Shown: piece after piece, positions 61,901 through 64,000 of the stretch
How positions within the stretch are numbered: position 1 is the stretch's first letter
Layout of the letters: every line of letters starts with the position of its first letter
Origin: Archilochus colubris
Taxonomy: Eukaryota; Chordata; Aves; Apodiformes; Trochilidae
NCBI GenBank assembly: GCA_023079485.1
Contig: CM041084.1
Location: forward strand, 64,017,709-64,081,708
DNA length: 64,000 bases
Direction of reading: 5' to 3'
Notes under the pieces: generated by a model
Database searches by the model: none
Told to the model about the DNA's origin: nothing
The model's input: the letters and a program-made list of their open reading frames with translations, nothing else
Program-made: the position numbers and the translations under genes

Positions 61901-63843
61901 CTAACCAGTTCACTCATCTTGACCTGACTTTCATCATACTCTCACCTACCATGGCTTGCCACCCAGCTCATTCACATAAAGATGAGATTATCTGAATAAA
62001 CATGCAGAAGACAACAGAAAAGAAGGAGCTCAGGAACTACAAATATTTGAAGCATTAGACAATAAAACACCACAGAGAGGCAAATTCTTCAATTTGTGAA
62101 GAGACAAACGTGAGAAGAGAAGAAAAGAACTGTATTTTGAAGAAGAAAAAAGGGGGAAAATGTCCATTGAAAAGTACTCCTACCTTTAGTTTTGAAGGAG
62201 AAGTTGCAGTAATTGCAGTGGTAAGGACGGACATCTGTATGTGTGCGAATGTGCTTCTTCAGCATGCTGGGTTTCTTGCAACGGATTCCACATTCTTCAC
62301 AAATATACTTCCCTCTTCCTCTCCCCCGAACATACACATAGTCTTCATTTGACTTGTACCTAGTAGCAGTACCAAAAGAGTAAGGCAATTAGTTGTAACG
62401 GGAAAATTATTCTAGCTTGAAACCATAATCTGTCAGAATTTTTAAAATTATGTAATAGTTGAAAATGAATGATAAAAACAATCTTGTTCTTTTTCTGCTC
62501 AATTTCTGTATTTATTTTTTCAACTCAGGCCTAAATTTCTCACTAGGCAATCATGGAATGAAGGCAAAGCTCTTTTAATAAAGGTATTGTTTGATACTAA
62601 GCATTTAAATAGTTCAGATTCCCTCTTTGCAGCACAGGAATGTGCTTTTTAAAAATGTCAGCTCTTGGAAGCAGGTTTGGGCACCACAAGGAAGCTTCAA
62701 AAGAGCATCTTTGAGGCTCTGAGCTGGATGCAGAAAAGGAACATTCTTTCTAAGAATGGGAAAGTTTTTTAAATTCCCTGTCAATGTGCTCTGCACTCAG
62801 AGTATTGGAACTGTCTCTATATGGAAAACCTTACTCAGATTCAATCATGTCCTTCCTATCTCCGCTCGAGGATGCCAGAGGTTGTGCTTGGTTTTTGTGA
62901 CCTGGTCCCTGCAACGTTTGGATCTGAGCAGAGACACGTAGCAATGTTTTACCTGGGCAGCTGGTAATGGCTTAACTGCTGTCCTGGACTGGAATCAAAC
63001 CAGGAACCAGTAAATGGAAAGCCCTAGAGCCCACTGCCAATTATGAGAATAATAAAATATGCAACAATTGGGCTCAAGATTTTTAGAAGTGTCACTGGCA
63101 TTTTTCTGCTGAAAAAAAATCTGTTTTATAAGATGTTGTACATGGCACCGTGCTGTGGCCAAAGCAACTGTTATTCGTATCAGGTAACTGATTTAAAATT
63201 ACAGTATATGGACAAGGGCTCTCTGTAAATATTTCCATGGCACTTTTCAGAGCAGGAGTTCTCCAGCCTCTGCATGCCACAACAAATTGCCAGACAGAGA
63301 CTGTACCGCAGTCTGCTCTTTAGCCCCTGGACAATACCCTCTCCAGCTGCATAATAGAACCTTATTGCAGAGTAGGTATTATTTATCATGTAAGAGAAAT
63401 AGAGAAAAAGAATTTACATCTATGGCTGTATCTAGCTGCCCTTACTGCTGATTAATGTTTGTCCTTTGGAAAAAAAATGAATCGCACTGCCTACTGTTCT
63501 TTATTTCATTACCCCCCTCGTAACTCTCATGGCTCCATGCATCTGATGACTTTCCATTTTTCTTGGAAACATAAACCACCATCCACAGACCACAGTATGG
63601 GAACTGTTATTTAAAATAAATCAAACAGAGAGCAACATTGCTGCAAAGTCTAGAATCGAGGAAAAAATATCTTCCCACTGATATCTAATATACAAAGCAC
63701 AATACTTGCCCTCCATCAAATATTTTAACTCTTCTTGGTTCAGTTTTGACAAAGGAATTTTCTTTATCGTGCTCAGTGCTCGATTCAGAGTTTTCCTTAT
63801 TGTTGAATTCTGTTGCAGCCATTTTTTTTCTATTTAATGCTCG
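45824..63843 (-). CDS. HIVEP1: HIVEP1 (ZAS-family zinc-finger transcription factor), C-terminal five coding exons, partial at 5'
   Basis: Large nuclear zinc-finger protein (also ZAS1 or MBP-1) that binds kappaB-like GGGACTTTCC sites and regulates transcription. Coding join (minus): 63843-63710, 62359-62184, 60179-60075, 50711-50194, 46975-45824; 2,085 nt, 694 residues plus TAG, with every junction phase consistent. Seen in order: basic segment RALNRKK, VKIFDGG, the second ZAS finger pair (CEEC...HIRTH and CNYC...H...H), the [20 protein letters not shown] junction, a long acidic Glu/Asp stretch, a Ser/Pro-rich region, and a C-terminus ending [17 protein letters not shown]2 and HIVEP3 share the fingers, but the C-terminal exon and linkage to EDN1 point to HIVEP1. 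The large N-terminal exons, with the first finger pair, lie beyond 64000. One intron is GC-AG. Confidence 0.95.
47893..48325 (-). mobile_element. CR1 LINE 3'-end copy, 5'-truncated
   Basis: On plus it begins with the terminal 8-bp repeats (ATCATAGAATCATAGAAT), then TTGGAAGGGACCTCAGAGAT, GGGCAGCCCATTCCAATGCC and GAGCAGCCCCAGCTCCCTC, the reverse complement of CR1. About 430 bp, minus orientation, the best-preserved CR1 here and with its intact 3' terminus. It inserted in HIVEP1 sense orientation. Confidence 0.97.
48322..48702 (+). pseudogene. Unidentified open frame abutting a CR1 copy (possible retrocopy fragment)
   Basis: Open for at least 126 codons on the strand opposite HIVEP1, starting exactly where recognisable CR1 sequence ends and open upstream into it. 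Residue composition looks protein-like: polar stretch [43 protein letters not shown], and [17 protein letters not shown], with amphipathic Leu/Lys spacing. I do not recognise the family. There is no obvious start ATG in a good context at its beginning, no splice context and no poly(A) tail. A second plus-strand frame (48731-48967) follows. It could be a decayed gene fragment or retrocopy, or chance. Confidence 0.35.
50194..50711 (-). CDS. HIVEP1: HIVEP1 penultimate exon (acidic domain)
   Basis: 518 nt, acceptor CCACTTTTGCAG|G, donor GCAAAG|GTAGGG, phase 0 at the 3' end. It encodes [17 protein letters not shown], a dense Asp/Glu run, [17 protein letters not shown], the [17 protein letters not shown] segment and [10 protein letters not shown]. 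The open frame runs about 180 nt beyond the donor, but the phase match to the last exon and the loss of family resemblance after ALAK place the splice at 50194. Confidence 0.92.
51640..51715. repeat. A/C-rich low-complexity tract
   Basis: Degenerate AAACAAACCC units on plus, almost without G or T. Confidence 0.8.
53168..53212. repeat. A/C-rich low-complexity tract
   Basis: Poly-A start followed by AAAACACCAAAACCAACCAACCC. Confidence 0.75.
54672..54739 (+). mobile_element. CR1 LINE 3'-tail fragment
   Basis: GGTTGGACTAGATGACCTTT, GAGGTCCCTTGCAACCC and the terminal repeats ATTCTATGATTCTATGAT. Plus orientation, 5'-truncated to about 70 bp, 3' end intact. Confidence 0.95.
57897..57980 (-). mobile_element. 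CR1 LINE 3'-tail fragment
   Basis: Reverse complement of a CR1 tail: GATCACAGAACTGACAGAG, then TTAGAAGGGACCTCTAGAGA, TCATCCAGTCCAAC and CCTAAAGCAGGATCACCCAG. Diverged and 5'-truncated. Confidence 0.9.
60075..60179 (-). CDS. HIVEP1: HIVEP1 exon completing ZAS-C finger 2
   Basis: 105 nt, acceptor TTTCCCTAAG|G, donor TTTG|GTAAGA. It encodes the Gly-Asn-Leu-Thr-Lys-His...His half of finger 2, then [20 protein letters not shown], the highly conserved segment after the second finger pair in all HIVEP proteins, and EEEF entering the acidic domain. Confidence 0.95.
60180..62183 (-). other. HIVEP1: HIVEP1 intron splitting ZAS-C finger 2
   Basis: GTAGGA...TAAG intron of 2,004 nt. No repeat or embedded gene recognised. 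Confidence 0.85.
62184..62359 (-). CDS. HIVEP1: HIVEP1 exon with ZAS-C zinc fingers
   Basis: 176 nt, acceptor GCTACTAG|G, donor AAAG|GTAGGA. It encodes [18 protein letters not shown], then finger 1 (C-x2-C-x12-H-x3-H), a TDVRPYH linker, and the first half of finger 2. The second finger is split by the intron between its cysteine and histidine pairs, after Lys-Thr-Lys. Confidence 0.95.
62360..63709 (-). other. HIVEP1: HIVEP1 GC-AG intron
   Basis: Intron of 1,350 nt with donor GCAAGT at 63709-63704 and acceptor CTACTAG at 62366-62360. No repeat or embedded gene recognised. Confidence 0.8.
63710..63843 (-). CDS. HIVEP1: HIVEP1 exon upstream of the second zinc-finger pair
   Basis: 134 nt, acceptor TTTCTTTCAG|CGA, phase 0. 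It encodes 44 residues, [13 protein letters not shown] through [11 protein letters not shown], and ends GGAGG. The donor is GG|GCAAGT, a GC donor; no GT donor in a usable phase is present at this point, and the next exon supplies the third base of the Gly codon. Confidence 0.9.
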
Positions 63844-64000
63844 CTGAAAGAAAACGAGATGCACATAACACTAAAATTAGTATCTTTCATCCGGCATTCA
63901 AACCTGTAAATTATGATTAATAAAAGCATCATAAAGGCCATATGTATAATAACCATATTAAAAAAATGCTAAGATACATGAAACAAAGAGTATCTTTTGC
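63844..64000 (-). other. HIVEP1: HIVEP1 intron, truncated by window edge
   Basis: Polypyrimidine tract and AG acceptor at 63845-63844 belong to an intron whose donor, and the large zinc-finger exon before it, lie beyond the window. Confidence 0.8.

Noticed and set aside
1..64000. CRISPR arrays, operons, prokaryotic elements, tRNA or rRNA genes
   Set aside because: None seen. The sequence is a vertebrate nuclear locus with spliced genes, and the short repeats present are microsatellites or transposon fragments.

Overview
This is a vertebrate, clearly avian, nuclear window. Evidence for a bird is the presence of CR1 LINE fragments (five supported), a solo LTR of a type common in songbirds, and two neighbouring genes, EDN1 and HIVEP1, read by exon-by-exon translation. 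The order and orientation (HIVEP1 upstream of EDN1, same strand) match the conserved tetrapod arrangement. A passerine or other neoavian is my inference from the LTR; it is not proven. There are no prokaryotic features, CRISPR arrays or operons.

Layout. 1-3.8 kb: intergenic DNA with one truncated CR1 copy. About 3.8-8.6 kb, minus strand: the complete EDN1 gene (preproendothelin-1), five coding exons with intact splice sites giving a 202-residue precursor. Its TATA, AP-1, hypoxia and GATA elements lie between 8645 and 8755, inside a CpG island that runs to about 9.4 kb. 9.4-45.4 kb: a long intergenic stretch with no credible gene. It holds a CR1 tail next to the CpG island, a 785-bp solo LTR with a perfect 5-bp target duplication, a 30-bp tandem repeat with palindromic cores, several A/C- or G/T-rich tracts, and two AT-rich blocks that look like candidate conserved regulatory DNA. 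About 45.4-64.0 kb, minus strand: the 3' portion of HIVEP1, five terminal coding exons totalling 694 codons plus stop, including the second ZAS zinc-finger pair and acidic domain. The large upstream exon lies beyond the right edge. HIVEP1 introns carry three CR1 fragments and one unidentified open frame abutting a CR1 copy.

The two genes are unrelated in function. EDN1 encodes a secreted vasoactive and developmental peptide hormone; HIVEP1 encodes a nuclear zinc-finger regulator that binds kappaB-like sites. They are linked by synteny only. No undescribed multi-gene system is visible. The most useful observations are the coding substitutions in the endothelin peptide, the GC-AG intron in HIVEP1, the clean solo LTR, and the unexplained 126-codon open frame at 48.3 kb.
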